DNA of 64,000 nt, taken from Ascidiimonas aurantiaca. Its GTDB lineage: Bacteria; Bacteroidota; Bacteroidia; Flavobacteriales; Flavobacteriaceae. The position numbers and the translations under genes were made by a program. Below the pieces are notes generated by a model. It was not told the origin of the DNA. It was given only the letters and a program-made list of their open reading frames with translations, and did no database searches. The stretch lies in the NCBI RefSeq assembly GCF_037646345.1, contig NZ_JBBEWR010000002.1, forward strand, positions 62,001 through 126,000. The letters are read 5' to 3'. Position 1 is the first letter of the stretch. Every line of letters begins with the position of its first letter. Below, piece after piece: positions 44,098-53,631 of the stretch.

Positions 44098-44773
44098 AGT
44101 GACTGATATTTTTTTTGATCTTGACCATACCCTTTGGGATTTTGAAAAGAACTCTCAAAAAGCTTTTGAAAGTATTTTTGATGATTTTAACGTAAATCTC
44201 AGTATTTCTGATTTTCTGGAAATATATTCTCCTTTGAATTTTAAGTACTGGAAACTGTACAGAGAAGAGAAAATAAGCAAAGAGTTATTGAGATATAAAC
44301 GCCTTAAAGACACTTTTGAAGCTTTAGATTTTCAGGCAGAAGATGATTTTATTTACTGGCTGTCAGACATCTATATTAAGAGGTTGCCGCAGGCAAACCA
44401 TTTGCTCGAAAATGCAAAAACCGTTTTACAATACCTAAAACCCAGATATACGCTGCATATTATTACTAATGGCTTTGAAGAAATACAAGAAGTAAAATTG
44501 AGAAATACCCATATCCGGGAGTTTTTCTCAAAAGTGGTTAATTCGGAAATGGCGGGAGTTAAAAAACCAAACCCCTTTATTTTTGAACTGGCCCTTTCCA
44601 AAGCCAATGTGCCTCCCGAGAGGTCTGTAATGATAGGTGATAATCTGGAGGCTGATATTCTTGGAGCACGAAATGTGGGTATGCATACTATTCACCTCAA
44701 CTCAAATAAGGAGCCTCTTCACGCGCATGGGGTGATTATTAATGATCTGATTGAAATTAAACAGTATCTTTAA
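44087..44773 (+). CDS. HAD-superfamily phosphatase, YjjG/noncanonical pyrimidine nucleotidase type
   Basis: A 228-residue cytosolic hydrolase. The HAD motifs are complete: I FFDLDHTLWDFEKNS, II HIITNGFEEIQ, III VKKPNPFIFELAL with Lys, and IV MIGDNLEADILGARNVGM. The motif I sequence LDHTLWDFE and overall length fit the YjjG group (TIGR02254-like), which dephosphorylates noncanonical nucleotides. The start is GTG at 44087 inside the end of the deacetylase-like gene, implying coupling. Confidence 0.87.
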   Translation: MKDKVTDIFFDLDHTLWDFEKNSQKAFESIFDDFNVNLSISDFLEIYSPLNFKYWKLYREEKISKELLRYKRLKDTFEALDFQAEDDFIYWLSDIYIKRLPQANHLLENAKTVLQYLKPRYTLHIITNGFEEIQEVKLRNTHIREFFSKVVNSEMAGVKKPNPFIFELALSKANVPPERSVMIGDNLEADILGARNVGMHTIHLNSNKEPLHAHGVIINDLIEIKQYL

Positions 44774-44776
44774 ATA

Positions 44777-45541
44777 ATGAATACAGAGATCATAAAACGG
44801 TTTATTTTTATGGGCGCACTAATGCTGAGTAATTTAGTGTTTTCCCAACGAGACGTAAATGCCTATAAATATGTGATAGTGCCTGAACGGTTCGATTTTC
44901 TGAAATCGGCTAATCAATACGATTTAAATGCACTAACCGGGTTTCTTTTCAAGAAGTATGGTTTCAACACAATCTATCAGGAAACCTATCCTCCTGATCT
45001 TAGTTCCGATTATTGTCTGGCGCTGAAAGCAAATGTTACGGATCGCTCCAGCATGTTTGCAACCCGATTAACCGTTACCCTGGAAGATTGCAAGGGAAAC
45101 ATTGTTTTTACTTCTAAAGAAGGAAGAAGCAAAGAAAAGGACTTCAAAATCTCATATCACAATGCACTCCGGGATGCATTTTTGTCGGTTGAGGAGCTTA
45201 ACTATACCTATTCGCCACAAACCTCCCAGGTAGCTTTATCTGAAAACGAAGTAAATACAAAAGAGATCGCTCAGGAAGAAATAATTCCTGAAGTGCAAGT
45301 AGTTGCTTTTCCGGAAGCAGCCGGTACATACCCTTTACTATATGCTCAATATAAAGGGACAGTATTACAGTTGGTTGATACTACCCCCAAGGTGGTTTTT
45401 AGTCTGTTAAAAACTTCTATGAACACCTTGTTCATTATAAAGAATAAAAAAGGGGTTTTTTATAAAAAGGGATCGATATGGATAGCTGAGTTTTATGAGG
45501 GAGACCACATGGTACAGGAGTCATACGATGTGAAATTTTAA
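44777..45541 (+). CDS. Exported protein of unknown function
   Basis: A 254-residue protein with an N-terminal signal peptide (IIKRFIFMGALMLSNLVFSQ). The mature part contains VIVPERFDFLKSANQYDLNALTGFLFKKYGF and YCLALKANVTDRSSMFATRLTVTLEDCKG, a pattern seen in many Flavobacteriaceae hypothetical proteins. No known domain is recognised. It starts three bases after the HAD stop, so it is probably in the same operon. The end overlaps the convergent rarA by four bases. Confidence 0.7.
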   Translation: MNTEIIKRFIFMGALMLSNLVFSQRDVNAYKYVIVPERFDFLKSANQYDLNALTGFLFKKYGFNTIYQETYPPDLSSDYCLALKANVTDRSSMFATRLTVTLEDCKGNIVFTSKEGRSKEKDFKISYHNALRDAFLSVEELNYTYSPQTSQVALSENEVNTKEIAQEEIIPEVQVVAFPEAAGTYPLLYAQYKGTVLQLVDTTPKVVFSLLKTSMNTLFIIKNKKGVFYKKGSIWIAEFYEGDHMVQESYDVKF

Positions 45542-46818
45542 TACGAGTATTTGTCTTTCCAACGCGACTTTAAAAATTCTTTTACCGCAGTTTCTCTTGG
45601 AGATGTACCCGGTATATAAAAAATGGTTCCGGAGAGTTCATCAGGCAGGAATTCCTGTTCTGCGAAATTGCGCTCATAATCATGGGCATATTTATACTCT
45701 TTTCCATAACCAAGGTCTTTCATTAATTTGGTAGGAGCGTTTCTAAGATGCAACGGAACACTAAGGTCTCCGGTTTCTTTTACATTTCTTATGGCTTCAT
45801 TAACAGCAGTATAAGTAGCATTGCTCTTAGGAGAAGTGGCTAGGTAAATGGCACATTGACTTAAGATGATCCTTGCTTCGGGATAACCTACAGCAGTAAC
45901 TGCCTGAAAAGTATTATTAGCGATTACCAGCGCTGTAGGGTTGGCGTTACCAATATCTTCAGAAGCAGCTATGAGCATTCTTCGGGCAATAAATTTAACA
46001 TCTTCTCCGCCTTCGATCATCCGGGCAAGCCAGTAAACGGCCCCATTGGGATCACTACCCCTTATAGATTTAATAAAGGCAGAAATAATATCGTAATGCT
46101 GTTCGCCTGTCTTGTCGTATAAAACCGTATTTTTTTGTACTTTTTGAAGTACCATTTCATTAGTGATTACAATATTCTCGTCCTGATGCCCTGTATTAAT
46201 GAGTAATTCAAAAATATTGAGAAGTTTACGGCCATCTCCTCCCGATAAACGCAATAAAGCTTCCGATTCCTTTATTTCAATTTTTTCCCTTTTTATTTCA
46301 GGGTCGGTTTCCATAGCCCGTTGTAATAAAGCTAAAAGATCGTCTTTGTCAAACGGTTTGAGCACATACACTTGACACCGGGATAACAATGCAGGTATAA
46401 CTTCAAAACTGGGATTCTCTGTAGTAGCCCCAATAAGAGTAACCCATCCTTTTTCTACGGCACCTAACAGGGAGTCTTGTTGTGATTTACTAAATCTGTG
46501 AATCTCGTCTATAAAAAGAATAGGGTTGGCTGTAGTAAAGAGCCCGCCACTAGTTTTGGCTTTTTCAATGACCTCTCTTACATCTTTCACCCCTGAACTA
46601 ATGGCACTGAGTGTATAAAAAGGTCTTTTAGATTCATTCGCAATAATATGGGCAAGCGTAGTCTTGCCTGTTCCGGGAGGGCCCCATAAAATAAGTGAAG
46701 GAATACTCCCTTTTTTAATTTGCATGGTAAGCACACCTGTTTCACCCACCAGGTGTTTTTGACTTACATATTCACTCAGGCTTTTAGGCCGTACCCGTTC
46801 TGCTAAAGGTTCATTCAT
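45538..46818 (-). CDS. rarA: Replication-associated recombination protein A (AAA+ ATPase)
   Basis: AAA+ ATPase acting at stalled replication forks (RarA/MgsA). The 426 residues show PLAERVRPKSLSEYVSQKHLVG, Walker A LWGPPGTGKTTLAHIIA, Walker B ILFIDEIHRFSKSQQDSLL, sensor 1 LIGATTENPSFEV and LLSRCQVYVLKPF. The C-terminal tetramerisation domain has DPNGAVYWLARMIEGGED and LVIANNTFQAVTAVGYPEARIILSQCAIYLA. It is a single gene, divergent from the rhomboid protease gene. Confidence 0.95.
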   Translation of the reverse strand: MNEPLAERVRPKSLSEYVSQKHLVGETGVLTMQIKKGSIPSLILWGPPGTGKTTLAHIIANESKRPFYTLSAISSGVKDVREVIEKAKTSGGLFTTANPILFIDEIHRFSKSQQDSLLGAVEKGWVTLIGATTENPSFEVIPALLSRCQVYVLKPFDKDDLLALLQRAMETDPEIKREKIEIKESEALLRLSGGDGRKLLNIFELLINTGHQDENIVITNEMVLQKVQKNTVLYDKTGEQHYDIISAFIKSIRGSDPNGAVYWLARMIEGGEDVKFIARRMLIAASEDIGNANPTALVIANNTFQAVTAVGYPEARIILSQCAIYLATSPKSNATYTAVNEAIRNVKETGDLSVPLHLRNAPTKLMKDLGYGKEYKYAHDYERNFAEQEFLPDELSGTIFYIPGTSPRETAVKEFLKSRWKDKYSY

Positions 46819-46899
46819 ATTTCAAATGTACTAATATTTACATGACATTTTTTCACATGTATTTTTTTGGAGTTGTTTTTGATTATTATTAGAAAAATA

Positions 46900-47607
46900 A
46901 TGCCTATGAAAGAGGTTTCCGGTTTTACATTTTCAAACAGAGTGATCGTATATCCTTTCCTTGCCGTTTTATGTATTTGGGTAGTATATTGGTTTGAAAT
47001 ACGCTTTGGTTTTGACTTTACCAGTTATGGGATACGCCCCAGGACAATCTCAGGACTAAAAGGGGTGGTTTTTAGTCCTTTTATTCATAGCTCAGCCGAA
47101 CATTTATACAACAATACATTCCCTTTGTTATTACTTATGGGGTCTCTTATCTATTTTTATCGCAGTATTAGCGAGAAGATTATTTTATACGGGATATTAT
47201 TATCGGGAATACTTACATGGCTCATAGGTAGGGATGCATATCATATTGGGGCCAGCGGACTGATATATTTGCTTACGAGTTTTATGTTCTTCAAAGGTAT
47301 ATTTACCGGATACTACCGCTTGATAGCGGTTTCTTTAATTGTTGTTTTCCTTTACGGAAGTCTTATCTGGTATCTTTTCCCTATAGATGACGGTATCTCC
47401 TGGGAGGGCCATCTTGCAGGTTTTGTTACCGGTCTGCTATTTTCACTGGTGTTTCAAGGAACACATTCTGTAGAAACGATCCCAGATCAGGAAAATAATA
47501 GAGAAACAGAAGATGCCTTCTTAAAACATTTTGATGAAGACGGTAATTTTATACCCACCAGTGAACTGGAGAGAAGAAAAAATGAAGACTCTCATGATGT
47601 AGGCTGA
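46900..47607 (+). CDS. Rhomboid family intramembrane serine protease
   Basis: A 235-residue membrane protease with about six helices. The catalytic Ser is in HIGASGLIYLL (GxSG) and the catalytic His in WEGHLAGFVTGLLFSL. HSSAEHLYNNTFPLLLLMGS matches the H..xN element of the oxyanion region. The last ~50 residues are a polar cytosolic tail (HFDEDGNFIPTSELERRK). The ATG at 46900 is chosen over a TTG at 46867. A second ATG lies two codons further in. Substrates are unknown. Confidence 0.88.
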   Translation: MPMKEVSGFTFSNRVIVYPFLAVLCIWVVYWFEIRFGFDFTSYGIRPRTISGLKGVVFSPFIHSSAEHLYNNTFPLLLLMGSLIYFYRSISEKIILYGILLSGILTWLIGRDAYHIGASGLIYLLTSFMFFKGIFTGYYRLIAVSLIVVFLYGSLIWYLFPIDDGISWEGHLAGFVTGLLFSLVFQGTHSVETIPDQENNRETEDAFLKHFDEDGNFIPTSELERRKNEDSHDVG

Positions 47608-47758
47608 ATTATCTGACGCGGCACTTTCTACCGGAAGGTATTACAAGCAACAAAAATGTTTAAATAACTCACGGATATGCTTATTGAGTATTGCCATTTC
47701 AAAATGCATTGGTAACTACATTTACTTAAAGATTTTTTAATTGTCGTAGTGGCGTAAA

Positions 47759-47784
47759 AAAACCACCTAAATTCAGGTGGTTTT
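47759..47784. terminator. Hairpin terminator downstream of the rhomboid gene
   Basis: Perfect 10-bp stem AAAACCACCT / AGGTGGTTTT with a six-base loop. The right arm gives four T residues on the + strand. It lies about 150 bases after the rhomboid stop. The palindrome also has T residues on the minus strand. Confidence 0.75.
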
Positions 47785-48047
47785 AAAGACTAATTTAAAA
47801 GAATTAAATATAATCAAATAGTGAGTTTTACAACTATAAAACGGTATAATTGTTTGATATTGACAAGACCTATCGAAGTAATCATCCAGAGCAAAATTCT
47901 TTGCATGGGCTACCACAGGCAGCAATACCGTTACTCAGTTTACAACACAGAGAAATAAAGATATTGGTACTCTTAAAGCCCTGTTGTGTTTTCCCTTTTG
48001 ATATGTTTTTTTTCGTACAAAGAAATTTCCCGCTTGCAGAAATATTA

Positions 48048-48105
48048 AGCAGGATGTTTAGCAATATTTTGAAATTCAATATTTTAGTTTGCTAAACATC
48101 CTGCT
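48048..48105. terminator. Long inverted repeat downstream of susD 1
   Basis: Arms AGCAGGATGTTTAGCAA (48048-48064) and TTGCTAAACATCCTGCT (48089-48105) pair perfectly over 17 bp around a 24-base AT-rich loop. The + strand continues TTTTCTTGTTTT. The repeat lies about 40 bases beyond the susD 1 stop and may end that operon, although its T-rich side faces the + direction. Confidence 0.6.
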
Positions 48106-48145
48106 TTTCTTGTTTTAAGAATGAGTTTTTTATATAGAACTCATA

Positions 48146-49780
48146 TTAATTCTGATCATTATTAGTTAGGTTTGGATTGGCATCAATTTCTCTTTGAGGG
48201 ATTTTAAAAATCCACTCATTATTAACTGATGGTCTTTCCTGTTGAAAACCAGCCTGGTAAAGAACTTGTGATGCCCCAGAACCTCCATCGGCGGCATGGT
48301 CAATACCTTCGTCCCAACGTATTTTATCGGTATATAAAAATCCTTCTCCCCATAGTTCTACACCGCGCTGAAACTTAATATGATCCATCAATGCCGATTG
48401 AGTGTTGTAAATAGAAGCATCATAATTACTATCCCGGGCAGAGCCTAACACATCAAGTGCTGCCTGGGCGGGCCCGATATTACCTAGCATGGCATGGGCT
48501 TCGGCTTCAATAAGATACATTTCAGAAGAACGCATATAAATAATGTCATCCGGTGCATTAGTACCAGGGGTTTCCTGACGGAATTTCACGTGCATATACG
48601 GGTGAAGATTATGTCTGGAGGATATATTATATGTTGCTCTTATTTCCGCGTCCCTTTGATTAAAAAGATCCTCATCTGTATAATTGGGATCATTTCCAAA
48701 CCCGCCTTCGCCATTGGCTGCAGATGTATTGGTGTTGGGAGCATCTGCTAAAAACAGATCTTTTCTATAATCTGTATCAGGTATTTGGTTATACAATCTT
48801 CTGTCAATGATCTTTGGATTATTCCTGATCTGGCTTCCCTGGAAATCGTTAGATATCCAATAAAAATAGGAGCGGAAAAATACGGTTTCTGTTTCAATCA
48901 CCTCACTTCCCCAAATAACCTCGGGAAGAGAGAACGAATTGAAGCCTGACTTGTATTCTGCTTCATTCATTAACCGGAAGCCAGCACGTGCCTCCACAGC
49001 GGCATCAGCAGCCGTTTGCCAGTCACCCATAGATAAAGCTACTCTTGCCAGTAACCCGTAAGCAACGTTGATATTAAGCTGTTCTCTTCGTGATGGAGAT
49101 CTTTGAGTTGCGTTTTCAAAATAGGTAATGGCCGTATCAAGATCATCAAGTATTTGATCATACACTTGCTGTACAGTAGATCTCGGTTCACTGGTAAAAG
49201 GCGACTCTGTGGTAAACAGTATTGGCACACCTGCATCTGATTGCGGGTTCCCGATCAGGTATCCTCTGGCATAATGCGTAACTAAGGAAAAATAAGCAAA
49301 AGCTCTATAGGTATGCGCCTGGCCCAAAACCTCTCTTAATCTTTCATCTTCTGGTATATTACCGATGGCAGCAGCATTAATTATTTTATTAACGCTACCA
49401 ATAACATGGTAACGCTGGTACCATAATTGCTCGGAAGTATTTGAAAATTCCTGTGTATGCGATATCCATTGCAATTCATCCTGCCAGCCTAAATTATTTG
49501 CCCGGGCGCTATGAATAACACCTCCGGACATATTATCGCCCAGGGGTACCCAATAGTGGTTACCGGACCGTGCACTGGTACTCCCGGGAATTAAGGTCTG
49601 AGGTTGTGCATATTGAAAACGATGCAGCCCGTCAATAATACGTGACATATTTTCAGCGGTTGCTAAGGCATCTTTTTCCGAAATAGCATCCGTAGGGGTT
49701 GTTTCTAAAAAATCTTTAGAACAGGAAGTAATAGCCAAGGCTATACTTAACAATAAAGGAATATATTTTTTTCGTAACAT
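48146..49780 (-). CDS. SusD/RagB family nutrient-binding lipoprotein (pair 1)
   Basis: Surface lipoprotein that caps its SusC partner and binds the incoming nutrient. The ATG at 49780 gives MLRKKYIPLLLSIALAITSC, a lipoprotein signal. Longer in-frame starts would run into susC. SusD marks are SKDFLETTPTDAISEKDAL, helical TPR-like repeats (LGQAHTYRAFAYFSLVTHYARGYLIG), and the C-terminal IIYMRSSEMYLIEAEAHAMLGN and WIFKIPQREIDANPNLTNNDQN. It has 544 residues. The start is 28 bases after the susC 1 stop. The substrate is unknown, as no glycoside hydrolase, peptidase or transporter gene accompanies it. Confidence 0.92.
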   Translation of the reverse strand: MLRKKYIPLLLSIALAITSCSKDFLETTPTDAISEKDALATAENMSRIIDGLHRFQYAQPQTLIPGSTSARSGNHYWVPLGDNMSGGVIHSARANNLGWQDELQWISHTQEFSNTSEQLWYQRYHVIGSVNKIINAAAIGNIPEDERLREVLGQAHTYRAFAYFSLVTHYARGYLIGNPQSDAGVPILFTTESPFTSEPRSTVQQVYDQILDDLDTAITYFENATQRSPSRREQLNINVAYGLLARVALSMGDWQTAADAAVEARAGFRLMNEAEYKSGFNSFSLPEVIWGSEVIETETVFFRSYFYWISNDFQGSQIRNNPKIIDRRLYNQIPDTDYRKDLFLADAPNTNTSAANGEGGFGNDPNYTDEDLFNQRDAEIRATYNISSRHNLHPYMHVKFRQETPGTNAPDDIIYMRSSEMYLIEAEAHAMLGNIGPAQAALDVLGSARDSNYDASIYNTQSALMDHIKFQRGVELWGEGFLYTDKIRWDEGIDHAADGGSGASQVLYQAGFQQERPSVNNEWIFKIPQREIDANPNLTNNDQN

Positions 49781-49808
49781 GATCATTTTTTTAATTTTTA
49801 CATTCAAA

Positions 49809-52800
49809 TTAAAATGCGACATTTATACCTAAAGAGAAAATCCTTGGAGGATTAAAGGCGTTTCCTGCGGGATCTCCCTGCAAATTAAATTGCGGATTTA
49901 ATCCATCTCTTTTACTTTTTATAAATAAGTTTTCTCCGGAAAGATTAATACTTATACTATCAACATCAATAGCTTCGGCAATACTACCATCAAAAACATA
50001 GCCTATGTTTACATTCCGTAGTGACCAGAAAGAGGCATCGGTTAAAAACCTGGAAGATTCTGTTTGAACCAATGTTACGTCTCCATTTTCCATTCTTGGT
50101 ACATTAGTAATATCACCCGGTTGTCGCCATGCATTCAAAATATCAGGGTGTAAAGAGCGACCGAAAGTACCGCTATGCATCATGGCAGCATAACCTCTGT
50201 CAAGAAACTTACCTCCTATACCATAAGTAATTAAAAAGCTAAAAGAAAAACCTTTGTAAGAGAAATTGTTTAAAACCGAGCCAAGAAAATCAGGAATAGA
50301 ACGATCACCCGTGTAGGCTCTTTCGGTCTCCCGCCAGTCATTAGTGGTCTCCTGGTCCCCATTCTCATCCAGAACCGGTACAGTGTTACCATCGGCATCT
50401 GTCTCATATAGGTAATATAACTGATCGCCGTTTTCAGGATCAACACCTGCCGTACGGAACAGGAAGAAATCAAATCTTGAGCGGCCTTCTTCCCAACGAT
50501 TAATGTCTTCAATAACAATGGGGTTAGGGATACGGGTGATCTCATTTTTGAATGTTGATCCCTGTAAGTTTAGGTCCCACTTAAAGCCGTTTTTATTTAC
50601 TATATGCCCTGTTAGATCGATTTCCCAGCCAGAGTTAAACATATCTGCTGCATTATCAGGGAAAATGCTCAGCCCGTTACTTAAAGCAATGGGTACATTG
50701 AAAAGCAGATCGGTAGAGCTTCTTTTATAATATTCAACAGAACCGTCCAGGAAATTGTTAAACATCGTAAATTCTACTGCAACATCAAAATTCTCAATAG
50801 TTTCCCACTGCAAATCTTCATTTCCTATATCAGACCACACGATTGCCGGGCTGCCGGCATTGGAAGTCAATGTATATCTGGCCTGAGATATAAAGAAATC
50901 CAGTAGATCATCATTTCCTACTTCACCATAAGAAGCTCTTAGTTTTAAGAAGTTAACAAAAGGAACTTTTTCCATAAATTTTTCCTGGCTAAGAATCCAG
51001 GCTCCACCTACAGAGTAAAATGTACCCCATCTGGATTTGGCATCAAATACAGAAGAGCCATCTCTTCTTACTGATGCGCTTAAAAAATATTTATTGTCGA
51101 AATTATAATTGGTCCTTAAAAAATACCCTTCGAGTGTCTTGACTGTAGTAGATCCGCCTATACTTACAGGTTGAGCGAAGTTGTCAAACTCAAAAATACC
51201 TTCTGCTACCTGCTCTATTGCCAGGGCATTATTACTTGAAAATGTTCTTTCAAAGCTTTCGTGCCCCGCAGTAATATCTAAATTATGATCGCCAAAACTT
51301 TTTACGTAAGTTAAGATCTGATTAAAGTTTTCAACATCTCTTCTAAATCTGGTTTCACTATATCTACCTGTAGGGTCAGCATCTCCAATACGGGCGTTTT
51401 CATACTCTTTTTCGAGACCTTCATTAATATCTCTACCGTAATTAACCCTGAAGTTTAAACCTTCTAAGAGCTTAAAGTCTGCATACAATCTCACACCATA
51501 GGTATTGTCTTTATCTCTTTCATCATTTAAAAGGAGTTCCTGAATGGCATGACGTCCCTGGAAGACGGGCCTGGAGCCTATATTAAGTTCTGAGAAGCCT
51601 TCTCCATTGTCAAAAACCGGATTACCGGCAGCATCACGGATTAGATTACCCTGTTGGTCGTTAACAAAAACAGGATATATGGAACCTATATTTTTTGCAA
51701 AACCGAAAGGGTTGGCAATATTCCCTGTTCCTGCAGCAGTAGGCCCTACAGCTTCTGAGAGAGTAATGTTGGCGCTACCTCCAAGAGTGAGCCATTCCTT
51801 AGCATCAAATTCTGCATTCAGACGCATAGTCAAACGCTCAAAGTCTGCTCTTCTAATAAATGATTCTTCACTTAAATAAGAAGCAGAAAAGAATACTTTG
51901 CTTTTTTCGCTACCGCCACCAACATTTACATTATAATTTTGACGTACGCCCGTTCTTTCTAAAGCATCATACCAATCTAGTGATTGATATACAACTTGTG
52001 CATTAGGATTTAGCCTTCCGTCTGTACCAACAATCTGGTCATTTGGTACGTTAAATGGATTGTATCCCAATTGGGTATAGATGTTTTCTGATGCAAAAGC
52101 AGGATCGCCACCACCAGCTCTTGAATTTCTCAGTGCTTCCCACATGGTTTCATAGTATTGGCCGGGTGTTACCTCTTCATACCATGGCAGTGCCCTTGTA
52201 ACTATACCTGTCTGTGCAGAAAAATTTACTTTGATCGCACCTCCTTTAACTCCGGATTTAGTAGTGATCATGATAACTCCGTTAGCAGCTCGTGACCCAT
52301 ATAAGGATGTAGATGCCGCATCTTTAAGAACCGTAAATGATTCAATATCTTCCTGGTTAATAGTATTAAGATCACCCTCGTATTGAATACCATCTACTAT
52401 GATCAATGGGTCTGATGAACCATTAAGGGTACCCACACCTCTTATCACAATATCAGGCGAAGAACCTGGTTGTCCATTTGCAGCTATAAATTGTACTCCG
52501 GTGGCCCTACCTTCAATAGCAGCAATAGGCGAAGTAACATTTCTTGTAAGAAGCTCTTCTGCACCTATTACATTAGCAGAACCGGTAAATGCTTCCTTGG
52601 TAGTGGTACCGTAAGCCGTTACAATAACTTCATCTAGAGCAGCTACGTCATCTTCCATAGCTACATTAATAACATTAGATGTACTTACTGCTCTCTCCAC
52701 ACTCTTCATACTTACATATGAAAATAACAGAACATCACCTACATTTACAATAATAGAGTAGTTTCCGTCAAAATCTGTTTGGGTTCCCTTAGATGTTCCC

Positions 52801-52940
52801 TTTACAACTACAGAAACACCCGGTAGCGGTAAACCATCAGAGGCTGAAGTAACGTTCCCTGTTATGGTTTTTTCCTGCGCCGATAAAAAATTAAGCATTA
52901 GCGTACACACCGCTAATGATGCGAAAAGCTTTAATTTCAT
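49809..52940 (-). CDS. SusC/RagA family TonB-linked outer-membrane transporter (pair 1)
   Basis: A 1043-residue TonB-dependent channel. Signal peptide (LFASLAVCTLMLNFLSAQ), then a carboxypeptidase-D regulatory-like domain (EKTITGNVTSASDGLPLPGVSVVVKGT..), the TonB box region LDEVIVTAYGTTTKEAFTGS, the plug with RGVGTLNGSSDPLIIVDG and LKDAASTSLYGSRAANGVIMITTK, and a beta-barrel ending in PPRIFSLGINVAF with the final Phe. No N-terminal secretin/TonB N domain is present, so an anti-sigma/FecR-type signalling link is not expected. First gene of the pair. Substrate unknown. Confidence 0.94.
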   Translation of the reverse strand: MKLKLFASLAVCTLMLNFLSAQEKTITGNVTSASDGLPLPGVSVVVKGTSKGTQTDFDGNYSIIVNVGDVLLFSYVSMKSVERAVSTSNVINVAMEDDVAALDEVIVTAYGTTTKEAFTGSANVIGAEELLTRNVTSPIAAIEGRATGVQFIAANGQPGSSPDIVIRGVGTLNGSSDPLIIVDGIQYEGDLNTINQEDIESFTVLKDAASTSLYGSRAANGVIMITTKSGVKGGAIKVNFSAQTGIVTRALPWYEEVTPGQYYETMWEALRNSRAGGGDPAFASENIYTQLGYNPFNVPNDQIVGTDGRLNPNAQVVYQSLDWYDALERTGVRQNYNVNVGGGSEKSKVFFSASYLSEESFIRRADFERLTMRLNAEFDAKEWLTLGGSANITLSEAVGPTAAGTGNIANPFGFAKNIGSIYPVFVNDQQGNLIRDAAGNPVFDNGEGFSELNIGSRPVFQGRHAIQELLLNDERDKDNTYGVRLYADFKLLEGLNFRVNYGRDINEGLEKEYENARIGDADPTGRYSETRFRRDVENFNQILTYVKSFGDHNLDITAGHESFERTFSSNNALAIEQVAEGIFEFDNFAQPVSIGGSTTVKTLEGYFLRTNYNFDNKYFLSASVRRDGSSVFDAKSRWGTFYSVGGAWILSQEKFMEKVPFVNFLKLRASYGEVGNDDLLDFFISQARYTLTSNAGSPAIVWSDIGNEDLQWETIENFDVAVEFTMFNNFLDGSVEYYKRSSTDLLFNVPIALSNGLSIFPDNAADMFNSGWEIDLTGHIVNKNGFKWDLNLQGSTFKNEITRIPNPIVIEDINRWEEGRSRFDFFLFRTAGVDPENGDQLYYLYETDADGNTVPVLDENGDQETTNDWRETERAYTGDRSIPDFLGSVLNNFSYKGFSFSFLITYGIGGKFLDRGYAAMMHSGTFGRSLHPDILNAWRQPGDITNVPRMENGDVTLVQTESSRFLTDASFWSLRNVNIGYVFDGSIAEAIDVDSISINLSGENLFIKSKRDGLNPQFNLQGDPAGNAFNPPRIFSLGINVAF

Positions 52941-53275
52941 AAGATCGATTGATTTAAGTTAATTTTAACAAAAATCGCAAAAAAAAAGAAAAAAAAACTC
53001 TTTTTATTCAGGTTTAACATTATTTCAGTGCGCAATTGTCAAGCCCACAGGTGTTTAGAACTAATGGTAAAAGGTTAGACTACCGGTTTTACCGCTACGG
53101 TAATCTACTCTGTGTATTTCCAATTGTGTTATTAAACCAAAACCCGGAAGTTTGCTTCTGGTGTTGGTGTAATTGTATTTATAAGCACAGTATAGCTAAT
53201 ATATGCAATGTAAATAACTGACGGATACAAAGTCGTAGCCTTTGGATTGAAGGTAAGAAAAAGTGAATGCCATCA
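52941..53275. other. Non-coding interval upstream of susC 1
   Basis: 335 bases, A-rich next to the susC start (52975-53000). I see no gene. It should hold the susC 1 promoter, but no TAnnTTTG element was found on the minus strand. The right end borders the truncated rlmB copy. Confidence 0.45.
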
Positions 53276-53521
53276 CTAGGTAAGCAAACTTCTCTGGCGC
53301 AGTACTTCGTATAAGAATGCACCGCATGCTACGGAAACATTTAGAGAACCTATGGTTCCCTTCATGGGTAAACGGGTCAATTGGTCTGCGGTTTTTAAAA
53401 TGGCATTAGACACAACACTGTCTTCTACTCCCATGACTAGGGCAAGCGGAACAGTAAGATCGGACTCATAAATGGTATCTGAGGCTTTTTCTGTAGCGGC
53501 TACTACTTTTTACACCTGAAG
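53276..53521 (-). pseudogene. Truncated duplicate of the rlmB 3' end
   Basis: The stretch repeats the last ~235 bases of the intact rlmB gene (54466-54695) at about 96% identity with roughly ten differences. In the duplicate the conserved motif GAEDSG has become GVEDSV, the final residues change from RN to RSLLT before the stop, and an extra T near 53511 breaks the frame. Beyond that point similarity fades over ~25 bases, and the N-terminal two thirds of the gene is absent. It is therefore a non-functional C-terminal fragment in direct orientation, about 1.18 kb from the parent copy. Confidence 0.9.
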
Positions 53522-53631
53522 CCCGTAGATAATGCAACTATCTCAAAAAGAATACGGAATACTGGAAAAGAACAGAAAAGAGAAAGAATAGTAAAAAACT
53601 TGTCTTTCTCCTTCAAAGAGTTAAACTGGTA

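Larger units (their letters stand above)
47608..48145. other. Non-coding interval between the rhomboid gene and susD 1
   Basis: 538 bases with no credible gene on either strand. It contains a terminator at 47759-47784 and a long perfect inverted repeat at 48048-48105. A cysteine-rich frame exists on the minus strand at 47882-48079, but it begins with TTG inside the hairpin loop and is not called. Confidence 0.6.

Noticed and set aside
47882..48079. Cysteine-rich 65-codon frame on the minus strand downstream of susD 1
   Set aside because: It ends in a lanthipeptide-like stretch (CCKLSNGIAACG), but the start would be TTG inside the loop of a long hairpin, there is no leader motif, and no modification genes are nearby.
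53036..53240. Possible tRNA-like or small RNA structure near ACCGGTTTTACCGCTACGG
   Set aside because: Only short pairings are found; no cloverleaf, anticodon arm or T-loop sequence can be drawn.
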